DNA of 64,000 nt from JASHVB01 sp963762885 (GTDB lineage Bacteria > Pseudomonadota > Alphaproteobacteria > Acetobacterales > Acetobacteraceae). How positions within the stretch are numbered: the first letter of the stretch is position 1; the number at the start of each line of letters is the position of its first letter. Position numbers and translations under genes: made by a program. The notes beneath the pieces are model-generated. The model saw nothing but the letters and a program-made list of their open reading frames with translations, made no database searches and had not been told where the DNA came from. Location: NCBI GenBank assembly GCA_963762885.1, contig CAVXNH010000121.1:1-64000 (forward strand). Direction: 5' to 3'. This document shows, piece by piece, positions 26,517 to 34,924 of this stretch.

Positions 26517-27824
26517 CTACCCGGATCCTGCCAATGCCGCGGCCAGTTCGCGATCTGCGCCGTCCACGTGGCGGAACAGCCACTCCTGGAGATAGCGCAG
26601 GATCAGGCTGACGCTGACGCCTTCCCCATCGAGTGCAAGGCAGGAGACATCTGCCAGCAATCGCCGGTGGATGTCGCAATGCGCCGCGGTGTCCGCATAG
26701 CTGGCCAACGCCATCAGGCGTTCCTCGGCGGCAAAATGGAACGCGGCATAGCGGACGAACTCCCCGAACGGCGTCCTGTGGTTCTCGCCGTTATGCAGTG
26801 CGACTGCCAACTCGTTCAGCAACTCCGCCAGCCTGGCATGCTGGGCGTCCATTTCGGGCACACCGACCTCGTGCGCGACGCTCCATGTGATCGCCGGCGG
26901 GCTCGGGTCGCCGGGCGTGATCTGCCATGCCAAGGCGCAGCGTCCGCCGCCCTCGTGCTTCGCCGCGTACAGCGCGGTGTCGGCTGCAATCAGCAGATGT
27001 TCGACCGTGTTGCCATGGTCCGGAAACACGGCGATCCCGGCTGAGATGCTGAGCACCAAACGGAGGTCGCCGATCGCGATCGGTTGCCGGATGGCAGCGA
27101 GCAATCGTTCCCCCACCGCGACGGCGTCGCTGCCCAGTCTGATGCCAGGGAGCAATATGGCGAATTCGTCTCCACCCAGACGGGCGACTGTTTCGGTCGG
27201 GCGTGAATAACCCACCAGGCGTTGCGCGACCTTCTGCAGCACGACGTCGCCGGTGGCATGTCCGTGGCAGTCGTTGATCGGCTTGAGGCCATCGAGATCG
27301 AGCATGAGCAAGGCGAAGCCGAGACCCTCGCGGTGGCCGTCGAGCGCCGCCTGACGCAACCGGTCGGCGAACAACGCCCGGTTTGCCAGCCCGGTCAGCG
27401 GATCGGAAAACGCCAGCAGGTTCAACTGCGCTGCCGTCCGCGTCCGGTCGGTGACGTCCTGCGCAAATATCGCGCACAATGCATCGTCCCCGCTGGTGAG
27501 TTCGCGGGCATGCAACTCCACCTCGGTCGTGCGCCCGTCATTCCGCAGTACCTCGGCAACGCAGATCGCCGGCCTGCGGCTGCAACCGAGTAATACCGCG
27601 GCGAGGCGGTGGCGATGGACCGGGGCAATCAGGGAAGCGATCGGCGTGGCGGTCAGGTCGTCCGACTGGCCGAACAGGCGGCTGAATGCGGCATTGGCGA
27701 ACAGCAGCGTTTCGCGGCGGACCAGCGCCAGTGCGATCAGGTCGCTCTGCACCAGCAGCGCGGCGAACGAGCCCGGATGGGCCGGTGGATTGCCGAGTGC
27801 TGCGGCGGAGGAAAGCGGCTGCAT
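26517..27824 (-). CDS. PAS-GGDEF diguanylate cyclase with C-terminal bacteriohemerythrin domain
   Basis: 435 residues. A PAS-like sensor (about 20-140, ending DVTDRTRTAAQLNLLAFSDP) is followed by GGDEF (about 140-300) with the active motif ARLGGDEFAILLPG, so c-di-GMP synthesis is likely. The allosteric I-site position upstream reads RPTE instead of RxxD, so product inhibition may be weak. The last 130 residues form a hemerythrin four-helix bundle: MDAQHARLAELL, FHFAAEERLM, HCDIHRRLL and the HVDGAD end (di-iron His/Glu/Asp ligands). Hemerythrin binds O2, so oxygen may control cyclase activity, which fits the adjacent FixK/FixJ genes. The ATG at 27824 was chosen because upstream sequence in this frame is a shadow of the GT4 gene. 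Confidence 0.88.
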   Translation of the reverse strand: MQPLSSAAALGNPPAHPGSFAALLVQSDLIALALVRRETLLFANAAFSRLFGQSDDLTATPIASLIAPVHRHRLAAVLLGCSRRPAICVAEVLRNDGRTTEVELHARELTSGDDALCAIFAQDVTDRTRTAAQLNLLAFSDPLTGLANRALFADRLRQAALDGHREGLGFALLMLDLDGLKPINDCHGHATGDVVLQKVAQRLVGYSRPTETVARLGGDEFAILLPGIRLGSDAVAVGERLLAAIRQPIAIGDLRLVLSISAGIAVFPDHGNTVEHLLIAADTALYAAKHEGGGRCALAWQITPGDPSPPAITWSVAHEVGVPEMDAQHARLAELLNELAVALHNGENHRTPFGEFVRYAAFHFAAEERLMALASYADTAAHCDIHRRLLADVSCLALDGEGVSVSLILRYLQEWLFRHVDGADRELAAALAGSG

Positions 27825-27880
27825 CCGGCATCTGTGACGCGGCAAGGTTGCCGCCCGGTTAATGACCGCCGCACATGCGC

Positions 27881-29026
27881 TCAACCGCGCAGCAATTCCT
27901 CGTAAACGTCGAGCGTCGCCTCCTGCATCGCCCGCACGGTGTAGCTTCGCTGCACCGCGGCCCGAGCGCGTTGGCCCAGCGCCTGGCGTTCCTCCTGCGG
28001 CAGCGCCAGCATCTGATCGATCGCGGCGGCCAGCGCGGCGGGATCGCCCGGCGGAACGCGCCAGCCGGTTTCGCCGTGCCGCACCGTTTCGACCGGACCG
28101 CCGAGATCGGCGGCGACCACCGGGCGGCCCATCGCCTGCGCTTCGATCACGACGCGGCCGAACGCCTCCGGGCGGATCGAGGCATGCACCACGACGTCGG
28201 ACAGCATCAGCGCCGCCGGCATATCGTCGCAGTTGCCGACCAGCCGCACGCGCTCGGCGATCCCCAGCCGTTCGGCCTGGCGCACAAGCTGCGCGCTGTA
28301 GCGCCGGCGGCCCTGATCGGACCCCACCAGCACGCAACACACGTCGCGGCGCGCCAGGCGGGCGATGGCGGACAGCAGGACCGGCTGACCCTTCCAGGAC
28401 GTGAGACGCCCGGGCAACACGATAGTCGCCACGCCGTCGGGCAGCCGCCAGTCGCGCGCCAGCCGCGCAACACGGTCCGGCGTCACGGCGGCGGGGTCGA
28501 AGATGGCCGGATCCACTCCGCGCGGGATGACCCGGATCCGGGTGGGATACAGGTTGTGCCGCGCGACAATCAGTTCGGCGACATATCGGCTGGCGGCGAT
28601 GACGATTTCGCCCCGCGCCATCACCGCATTGTAGCGCCGCTTGAACGGCAGGTCCTCGTTGTAGACGCCGTGATACGTGGTGACGAAATGCACCCCGGTC
28701 CGGCGGCACGCCAGCCAGGCGGACCAGGCGGGCGCGCGCGAGCGGGCGTGCACGATAGAGACGTTCTCGGCCCGGATCACCGCTTCCAGCCGGGCCGCAT
28801 TGCGCCAGATGGTGAAGGGGTTCTTGCTGTCGAGCGGCAGGGCGATGTGGCGGCCGCCGGCTCGCTGCACCGCTTGCTCCAATGGGCCGCCGGCGCTGGC
28901 CACCAACGCGACGCCATCGGCGTCCGCCACCGCTTGCGTGATCTCGATCGTGCCGCGCTCGACCCCGCCGGTGACCAGCGAGGGCAGCACCTGGAGGACG
29001 ACGGGCTTGTCGGAGTCGTTCGGCAT
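27881..29026 (-). CDS. Family 4 (GT-B) glycosyltransferase
   Basis: 381 residues. The N-terminal domain begins VVLQVLPSLVTGGVERGTIE (the GGVER motif). The C-terminal donor domain has VLPGRLTSWKGQPVLLSAIA, VLVGSDQGR and the EX7E motif EAFGRVVIEAQAMGRPVVA. Enzymes of this type add sugars to lipopolysaccharide, exopolysaccharide or glycolipids on the cytosolic face. It is co-directional with the downstream cyclase, 56 bp apart; c-di-GMP and polysaccharide genes are often linked, but nothing here names the product. Confidence 0.9.
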   Translation of the reverse strand: MPNDSDKPVVLQVLPSLVTGGVERGTIEITQAVADADGVALVASAGGPLEQAVQRAGGRHIALPLDSKNPFTIWRNAARLEAVIRAENVSIVHARSRAPAWSAWLACRRTGVHFVTTYHGVYNEDLPFKRRYNAVMARGEIVIAASRYVAELIVARHNLYPTRIRVIPRGVDPAIFDPAAVTPDRVARLARDWRLPDGVATIVLPGRLTSWKGQPVLLSAIARLARRDVCCVLVGSDQGRRRYSAQLVRQAERLGIAERVRLVGNCDDMPAALMLSDVVVHASIRPEAFGRVVIEAQAMGRPVVAADLGGPVETVRHGETGWRVPPGDPAALAAAIDQMLALPQEERQALGQRARAAVQRSYTVRAMQEATLDVYEELLRG

Positions 29027-29060
29027 GATGGCGCAATATCAGGGGCCGCAGTCGGGTGAA

Positions 29061-29119
29061 GCAAGCAAGGCCAGGGGCTTTGCCCCTGGACCCCACCAAG
29101 GGGCGGGCCCTTGGAACCC
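29061..29119. repeat. AGGGGCTTTGCCCCT-type dispersed repeat, copy A
   Basis: AGCAAGGCCAGGGGCTTTGC, then CCCTGGACCC, and then CCAAGGGGCGGGCCCTTGG. The same sequence in reverse orientation occurs at 31246-31312. The two copies face each other across the unusual gene at 29408-30988. Confidence 0.75.
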
Positions 29120-29127
29120 TTCACTTG

Positions 29128-29237
29128 GAGTGGTTGGACGGGAGGGGGATCGGGACCGCTATGGCTGCGGCTCGACCGACGACCGTCGGTCGAGCCGCAG
29201 CCATAGCGGTCCCGATCCCCCTCCCGTCCAACCACTC
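29128..29237. repeat. Perfect palindrome with 54-bp arms and a 2-bp centre
   Basis: The left arm 29128-29181 and right arm 29184-29237 are exact reverse complements, separated only by AC. The arm begins GAGTGGTTGGACGGGAGGGG and ends GGCTCGACCGACG. RNA from either strand would form a 54-bp hairpin; the DNA could extrude a cruciform. It lies upstream of the unrecognised membrane-protein gene and about 100 bp from the GT4 start. Confidence 0.9.
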
Positions 29238-29407
29238 TAAACGGATGGATTCGGTATCACCAGCAACCGCCGCCAACGATGGTTCGCACACAAACGAGCG
29301 GGCTCCCACCTCCCGGTGCGGAGGCAGGTGTTTTTTTTTGCCAGAACGATCACCCGGTCAGACCGATACCTATACGGACGTTTCGGAGTCCGGGTAGGGT
29401 GATCGAC

Positions 29408-30988
29408 ATGGCCAGCGCCGGTCCACGATTCGGTTTTTACTACGCTTTGGCGGGTATCCCGTTAATGGTCGCGGGAGTGCTTGGGCCGGACGTTCTGCAC
29501 CTTTCCGATCGTTCGAAAGTCGTGTCTTTTTGTGTCTGCCTTGCCTTGGCCGTCCTTTGCGTTTTAATCGGAGCTTTCAAGGAATTGAAAGCCGAAGCGT
29601 CTGAAACTCCAAGAACTGGGCACTCACGCAGAATGGTCGCCGTAGTCGGAATGGCAATTAGCGCCCTGGCTTTCTTTGGCTTTTTTGGTGCATATTTTTG
29701 GCCGATGTCGGAAACTGCGCTGAATTCTGTCGCACACTCGTCGGATGCGCTGCAGGTACCAACCACCCAACCCAACGCCACGCCACCTCCAGCCGCCATC
29801 GCCAATCCGGCACCTAGCACGATAGCGGCGCCAGCCGGCATAACGCTCCACGATCTCTTCCTGGATGATTTCCAGGTCGGATCGTACAAAGTCATCATGG
29901 GATTATCGACCCCATTATATAAAGAAGGTCGTAATATCGGTAGGTTTCCGTTCGAAATGGGTGTGAATGGGGATTTCGAGGCAAAGTCGGTTTTTGTTAG
30001 CCTATATGCCCCAGGGTCAGAGCATGCTTTTGAATTGATATACTGGTTTTCAGGCGCATACAAAGACTTCTTATACGATCTAAAAAAGAATACCCTCATC
30101 TGGACCGCTTCGCCCGGAACGCAAAACCAATATCTAAGCAACAACCTAATGTTCACAGGAAAGATATATGTATATTGTGAGAATATTCTATCTACCGAGC
30201 AGGTCAGGGAACTGACGGACCGTTATGCGAAGGAGGGAGTCGAAATTGAATTCCGAAGCTTCAACTATCTTGATTACCGGAAAAAAGTTGGGCCGCCGCT
30301 CTCATCTAACTTCGGGAAGGTTGTGCAGCCTACGCCCGGACATTCCACACCGTGGCACACATTCACACCCGATCCGACTAACCAAAAGCAGCCCACTCTT
30401 ATGACGCTGTTTATGTGGGAATTTCAGCCGGAACATGGCTTCACGGCGATAACCAAGAATAAAGTGTCAATGCATTTCGACGAAGATAACATTACCCAGG
30501 ACGTAAATATGTTGCACGCTGTCTATTATGACAGACCGAGACGTACGATATCTGTCGTGATTTACGTGCCACCATCGCCATATACGACAAATCTTATCTT
30601 GTGGTCCATACCGCAAATCAAAGACTGGATTGATGCTGCGGCTAAGCTAGCGGGAAAAAGAGAAGAACTAGATAAGTACAAACCATGCGACAAAGTGTAT
30701 CTGTACAACGAATTGGAAATCACAGATCCGGCCCTGGTGTCTGAGATCACTCGCGCTCTGGACGCGGCCGGTTTTACATACGAGTTTAGGAGCCAAGATT
30801 ACCTGGCGATGTATCAGTATCAGGTCGATACTAAAGCGCGGCCTATGCCTCCGCTGTACCAGTGGATCGGCGAGATGCCATCTTTGGTTCCTGGGCAAAA
30901 AGTGCCTCACCCGCCTATTTGGACCGAAACTCTTCCAACCCCCTCGCCTCCATTCCCAGCGCTGCCTGGAAAGGCGGTCGGGAAATAG
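29408..30988 (+). CDS. Unrecognised membrane-anchored protein with a duplicated C-terminal domain
   Basis: I do not recognise this 526-residue family. Three predicted membrane helices lie at about 10-28, 38-57 and 76-98, followed by a Pro/Thr/Ala-rich linker (110-145) and two related modules (about 146-298 and 329-483). The modules share the order TLxxLFxxxFQ, then K(I/V)Y(V/L)Y followed by a helix, then EFRSxxYL, and end in PPL: KIYVYCENI...EFRSFNYLDY in module 1 and KVYLYNELE...EFRSQDYLAM in module 2. Codon use is visibly AT-richer than the neighbours (for example 30060-30180), suggesting horizontal acquisition. The ATG at 29408 has AGGGTG eight bases upstream; the longer frame from 29279 lacks support. 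A role in membrane sensing is only a guess. Confidence 0.75.
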   Translation: MASAGPRFGFYYALAGIPLMVAGVLGPDVLHLSDRSKVVSFCVCLALAVLCVLIGAFKELKAEASETPRTGHSRRMVAVVGMAISALAFFGFFGAYFWPMSETALNSVAHSSDALQVPTTQPNATPPPAAIANPAPSTIAAPAGITLHDLFLDDFQVGSYKVIMGLSTPLYKEGRNIGRFPFEMGVNGDFEAKSVFVSLYAPGSEHAFELIYWFSGAYKDFLYDLKKNTLIWTASPGTQNQYLSNNLMFTGKIYVYCENILSTEQVRELTDRYAKEGVEIEFRSFNYLDYRKKVGPPLSSNFGKVVQPTPGHSTPWHTFTPDPTNQKQPTLMTLFMWEFQPEHGFTAITKNKVSMHFDEDNITQDVNMLHAVYYDRPRRTISVVIYVPPSPYTTNLILWSIPQIKDWIDAAAKLAGKREELDKYKPCDKVYLYNELEITDPALVSEITRALDAAGFTYEFRSQDYLAMYQYQVDTKARPMPPLYQWIGEMPSLVPGQKVPHPPIWTETLPTPSPPFPALPGKAVGK

Positions 30989-31245
30989 CTGCAATAGCCT
31001 CAGTCAGAGGTCAGCCAGCGCAATCGCGGCAATTCCTGGCACCGTCAAGGTGCGCCAAGGCGACACGCAAGGGTTCGATCTTCCGTTCCGCCGCTTCGAT
31101 CTCCCTGCCAGGTGGGCGCGCTGGCGGCGTAAGGATTGCGAATGTGTCGGGCATGCCATATATTGTAGCTGAATCAGGGGTTTATGGCATGCCTGTTGTG
31201 GTGGCGGTTGCTAGATAATACCGGATGGATTGCTAAGGCGCTGCC

Positions 31246-31312
31246 TTTGCTGGGGGTCCAGGGGGCAAAGCCCCCTTGGCGGGTCCAGGGCAGAGCCCTG
31301 GCCTTGCTTGCC
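31246..31312. repeat. AGGGGCTTTGCCCCT-type dispersed repeat, copy B (inverted relative to copy A)
   Basis: TGGGGGTCCAGGGGGCAAAG, then CCCCCTTGGCGGGTCCAGGG and CAGAGCCCTGGCCTTGCTT. Read on the other strand it matches copy A at 29061. It lies between the AT-rich gene and the Rieske ferredoxin. The remaining 30989-31245 gap has no recognisable gene. Confidence 0.75.
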
Positions 31313-31390
31313 TCACCCGATCCCACAATCCGGGTTGGCCGCGCGCGCGACCCCTGGCATGCTGCGCGCAACGACACAGAGGAGCAGGAC

Positions 31391-31708
31391 ATGGCGGAGG
31401 CTGGATGGGTGCGCGTGGCGGCGCTGTCGGAGATCGCGGAAAACACCGCAAAGGCGGTCCGCGTCGGCGACAAGGAGATTGCGCTGTATCACCTGCCGGG
31501 CGGCGAATTCCGCGCCACCGACAACATTTGCACCCATGAATACGCCCAGTTGACCGACGGCTGGCTGGAGGATGGCTGCATCGAATGCCCGCTGCACGCG
31601 GCCCGCTTCGATATTCGCAGCGGCAAGGCGCTGTGCGCGCCAGCCGACGTGGACCTCGCGGTGTTCCAGGTGAAGACCGAGGGCGACGACCTGCTGATCA
31701 AGGTCTGA
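31391..31708 (+). CDS. Rieske-type [2Fe-2S] ferredoxin
   Basis: 105 residues. Cluster ligands are visible as CTHEYAQL (CxH) and CIECPLHAARFDIRSG (CxxH), the pattern of NirD/BphF/NdoA-type small Rieske ferredoxins that carry electrons to oxygenases. The start ATG at 31391 follows the RBS GAGGAGCAGGAC. It is not next to an oxygenase; the nearest are the tyrosinase (which does not need it), the TauD enzyme and the P450 13 kb away. A partner is therefore not evident. Confidence 0.9.
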   Translation: MAEAGWVRVAALSEIAENTAKAVRVGDKEIALYHLPGGEFRATDNICTHEYAQLTDGWLEDGCIECPLHAARFDIRSGKALCAPADVDLAVFQVKTEGDDLLIKV

Positions 31709-31734
31709 GCCCGGCGCCACGGCCGGCCTCGGCG

Positions 31735-33117
31735 TCAGCCCGGCGGGGCGGTAATCGCCATCGCGCTATAGGTGAACGGCGGAGGCTGCCACTGCCCTGG
31801 CCCCAACGGCAGCGGCAGCACCGACACGGCGACGGCGGGTGCCGCCAGCAGCCGAATCGCGGCGCCAACATCGAAGCAGGGTTCGGTATCCGGGAATACC
31901 GCGGGGCTGGCATGCTTCCGCCCGCACGCGAAGGCCCCGACACTGATCGCGGATGCCGGGTCTCCCGGCCGTGCCACGACGATTTCGACGCTCATCGGCC
32001 GGTCTGTCGGCATCACCCCGGTGATTCGCAGCATGTGACCCGAGTTGCCCGCCGGCACCGTCAGCGTCTCGTTCGCCACCGGTTGGCGCGGCGCCGCTGG
32101 CTTTCCGGCCGCGCCGGCCGGCGGCACACCGTCACGGAATACACGGAGCGAATCGTAGACATAGCCCAGCCGCCGCGTATCCAGCGTGTCGGCGACCGAC
32201 ACCGTCACGATCGTCCCGTCCAACCACAGGAACGGAAACCGGTGTTGCAGGAAGGCGTCGTCATTCGGTTCGGACGCCTTGCGGCGCGGATCGGCGCGCC
32301 AGATCTCCCACAGCCGGTCCAGGTTGCCGTGATGCGCGTAGAACAGCGGATCGAGCGCGGCCGTGCCCAACTCGGTCATGTCGCCAAGAGTGCCGTCAGC
32401 CGCCTCGCCGCCGACATAGCTATGGATCGCGTTATGCGGAATGGTCTCCATCCGGCTTCTGCCATGCCATCCGCCGGCGTTGGGCTTGGCGACGCCACCG
32501 AGGCAGAACGGGATCTGTTCCTGGCTGTGTGCCTGGAACTCGGACGCGCCGAGGCCCGCGACACCGAGCGAGGCCAAGGTTGCGTCGTGCGTCAGGTGAT
32601 CCACCTCGACCGGTGCTAGCGGCCGGTCCGGTGTGTAGCGAACCGCCCGCGCCAGCGCGGTTTCGGCTCGCGTGAAGACCCCGGGAACCCCCCGGTCACT
32701 GCTCCAGTTCCAATACGGCAGAGCCAGGTCGGGATCGCCGGAAATCGCCCGCAGTTTCCATTCGGTCACCGCCAGGAAAGCGCGATGCCAGGGCAGGAAC
32801 CACCAGCCTCCGTGCACCTGCGCGTCATCGGCGTTGGAAACCGCCGCGCAAACCGCCTGATGTTCCAGCGCGTGCGCACGCCAGCCCTTGGGGTCATGCG
32901 GGTCGTGCTCCGACCGGCGCTGCATTTCGCCGATGGCCGCGTCGAGGCGTGCCAGGAGTTGCGGCGTCTGGGTTGCGGCACGAGTGACGTCCTGGCGGAC
33001 GCCATCCGAACCGGCGCGGGACGAAAAGGTCGATCCGGTTAGCGCGGCCGCGGCGCTGCCCAGCAACGCCCGCCGGCCGAGCAATCCGCGATGTCCCCTC
33101 GCTGTGGTTCGCTTCAT
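31735..33117 (-). CDS. Tyrosinase (type 3 copper oxidase), Tat-exported
   Basis: 460 residues. The N-terminal twin-arginine signal is GRRALLGSAAAALTGSTFSS. Copper A ligands are in the region ALEHQAVC and HGGWWFLPWHRAFLAVTE; copper B in IPHNAIHSYVGG and DPLFYAHHGNLDRLWEIW. These are the six-His hallmarks of tyrosinases, which hydroxylate monophenols and oxidise diphenols to quinones. The last 130 residues form a beta-rich C-terminal domain (from about TVSVADTLDTRRLGYVYD), often a cap or plant-polyphenol-oxidase-like domain. The protein should be folded with copper in the cytosol and exported. It is followed on the same strand (upstream gene) by a NIPSNAP protein. Confidence 0.92.
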   Translation of the reverse strand: MKRTTARGHRGLLGRRALLGSAAAALTGSTFSSRAGSDGVRQDVTRAATQTPQLLARLDAAIGEMQRRSEHDPHDPKGWRAHALEHQAVCAAVSNADDAQVHGGWWFLPWHRAFLAVTEWKLRAISGDPDLALPYWNWSSDRGVPGVFTRAETALARAVRYTPDRPLAPVEVDHLTHDATLASLGVAGLGASEFQAHSQEQIPFCLGGVAKPNAGGWHGRSRMETIPHNAIHSYVGGEAADGTLGDMTELGTAALDPLFYAHHGNLDRLWEIWRADPRRKASEPNDDAFLQHRFPFLWLDGTIVTVSVADTLDTRRLGYVYDSLRVFRDGVPPAGAAGKPAAPRQPVANETLTVPAGNSGHMLRITGVMPTDRPMSVEIVVARPGDPASAISVGAFACGRKHASPAVFPDTEPCFDVGAAIRLLAAPAVAVSVLPLPLGPGQWQPPPFTYSAMAITAPPG

Positions 33118-33175
33118 CGCGCCGCTGCGGGGCGCCGCGGCCTTTACGCAGACCGCGGCACACCGGTGCCGAGAA

Positions 33176-33793
33176 TCAGCGGATCGGCGAGAATGACGCC
33201 GGCATGACGAAGCTGTTCTCCTGCTTCACCACGACGCCCGGCGGATTGCGCGCCGGCCAGTTGCCGGTGGCCGCTGCCTCGGCGCGCACGCGGGTACGCT
33301 CGTTGGCGTCCTTATAGGCCCAGATATGCACCCATTTGTTCAGCGCGCCGAACTCCGTGTACATGCCGGCAACCAGTGGAGAAAACTTCTGGCGGCCTGC
33401 GATCTTCTCCGACCAGCGCTCGATCAACCCGGGGATCGACCCGGCGGTCAGGGTGTATTGGCGAATTTCGAACAGCGGCCCGATCTCGCGCGGCTCCAGA
33501 GGCGGCGAGAACGGCGCGGGGTGGAACACCTCGCTGTGTTGGTTGGTGACGAATTCGCGGATCGGCGGCGGCCAGTTTTCCTCTCTCGTGGCAGCGGCGC
33601 GCACCGCGGCGCGTTGCTCGAAACTGTCATAGGCCCAGACATGGATGATCTGGTTCAGCGGCCCGACCTCGGTGTGCCAGAACGCGGCAAGCTTCGAGTG
33701 CTTCTCGCGATTCGGCAGCGAGGCGCCGAAGCGCTTCTCCACCTCGGCCAGCGTGCCGGGCTGTAGCGTGTAGGTACGCATCTCGATAATCAT
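33176..33793 (-). CDS. NIPSNAP family protein (two tandem NIPSNAP domains)
   Basis: 205 residues built of two ferredoxin-like repeats. The first begins MIIEMRTYTLQPGTLAEVEK and ends with NQIIHVWAYDSFEQRA; the second begins PLFEIRQYTLTAGSIPGLIE and ends with NKWVHIWAYKDANERTRVRA. NIPSNAP proteins are small cytosolic proteins with no settled enzymatic role, common in catabolic gene clusters. A good RBS (GGGAGGACC) precedes the ATG. It is 58 bp from the tyrosinase start on the same strand, so co-expression is possible. Confidence 0.88.
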   Translation of the reverse strand: MIIEMRTYTLQPGTLAEVEKRFGASLPNREKHSKLAAFWHTEVGPLNQIIHVWAYDSFEQRAAVRAAATREENWPPPIREFVTNQHSEVFHPAPFSPPLEPREIGPLFEIRQYTLTAGSIPGLIERWSEKIAGRQKFSPLVAGMYTEFGALNKWVHIWAYKDANERTRVRAEAAATGNWPARNPPGVVVKQENSFVMPASFSPIR

Positions 33794-33972
33794 TGGTGGT
33801 CCTCCCGTGGTGAGTGCGGCGCGAGGTTAGGACAGATGCGGTTGGGGTGGAATGGTCCCAACTGCCCTGCCACCACACCGTCATTCGTCCATCTGTCATT
33901 GCAAGGAGCGCAGCGACGCAGCAATCCCCGCATAGGTGCGCATCGGTGGGGCGATGATCGCTGAAACATAGA

Positions 33973-34422
33973 CTATCGTTGGCGGCCCTCAATCATTGCC
34001 AGTGCGGCCTCGGGCTTCACGATGCGAACGCCGCGCCATGGGTCCAGCGTCAGCAGATCCTGATCGTCGGACACAATGACGACGATCTCGCTCGGTGCTT
34101 GCATCGCGGCCAGGGCAGCCTCAAGGACCATATCATCATCCGGATCGCGGCACTCATGGACTCGCGCGGCAGGCTCGACCCATTGTGCCGTGGCATGGAC
34201 CTGCAGCACGAACCGCTGCCGTTGGACTGCGGTGAGCCGACTTGAGAATTTCTGACGGCTCAGCACCTCCGCCAGTTCTTCCAAAATCACCGTGCTCACC
34301 ACCAGTGAGTCGTTTCCTCCATCCACGAGCAACCGCGCCATCAATCGACCGGCGGCTGAGCGGGCATTCAGCGCGGCGCGGACGAATGAACTGGTGTCAG
34401 CGACGACGTGCAGTGTCGCCAC
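33973..34422 (-). CDS. PIN-domain toxin (COG1569-like putative toxin of a TA pair)
   Basis: 149 residues from the GTG at 34422 (VATLHVVADTSSFVRAALN). The conserved PIN acidic residues are seen in VVADTSS, ILEELAEVLSRQKF, HECRDPDDDMVLEAALAA and VSDDQDLL. PIN toxins are RNases of VapC-like systems. The longer upstream frame (to 34608) has no support. The start overlaps the 3' end of the preceding antitoxin-like gene by 26 bp, a typical toxin-antitoxin arrangement. Confidence 0.82.
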   Translation of the reverse strand: MATLHVVADTSSFVRAALNARSAAGRLMARLLVDGGNDSLVVSTVILEELAEVLSRQKFSSRLTAVQRQRFVLQVHATAQWVEPAARVHECRDPDDDMVLEAALAAMQAPSEIVVIVSDDQDLLTLDPWRGVRIVKPEAALAMIEGRQR

Positions 34423-34720
34423 CCGCCCGGGATGCCGCTCGCTCGTGCTTCCAGGCGGCAAGTTCCTTCTCGACATCATCGGGCGTAATGCCGGCCCCTG
34501 CGGCAACATCTTGTATCTCGGAAAACGCCTCGCGCAGTGCAACCCGGCGGACTGGCTCCGGCGCCGCGAGCAGGCGGGCCGCTTCGGCGAGTTCAGCGGC
34601 GGAAGCATCCCACGTGATCGCGGCGCTCAACAGCGCTCCGAGCCGCGCTCGATCAGCGGGTTCGCGTAGGCGCTCAGCCGCCGCGTTGGTCACCGGAAGG
34701 GTAATCTCGATCGTGTCCAT
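34397..34720 (-). CDS. Putative antitoxin partner of the PIN toxin
   Basis: A 107-residue charged protein starting MDTIEITLPVTNAAAERLRE. It has a helical middle (AAELAEAARLLAAPEPVRRV) and an Arg-rich C-terminus (GGDTARRR). No classic ribbon-helix-helix or AbrB motif is obvious, so the DNA-binding class is unknown. The antitoxin assignment rests on its size, its position immediately upstream and its overlap with the PIN gene. Confidence 0.6.
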   Translation of the reverse strand: MDTIEITLPVTNAAAERLREPADRARLGALLSAAITWDASAAELAEAARLLAAPEPVRRVALREAFSEIQDVAAGAGITPDDVEKELAAWKHERAASRAGGDTARRR

Positions 34721-34924
34721 GTCGCGCCTCCCTCAGGAACATGGGCGAAAGGACAGTGAATTGCCAGAGCCGGCGATCAGGGAGACGGCGAGGGCTGGAC
34801 CTTCCGGTGCCATGGGGGAGGCCAACTCGACGGGTTGTCTGGCGGGATCTGCAATCGGATCATCCAGAAGCCGTCCGCGTTCTGCAGATCGGCCCGCTCA
34901 GACTATCGTTCAATCCAACATGTG

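Noticed and set aside
27825..29099. Apparent fusion of a 420-residue N-terminus to the GGDEF-hemerythrin protein
   Set aside because: This stretch is an alternative-frame shadow of the GT4 glycosyltransferase, which has full family motifs in its own frame.
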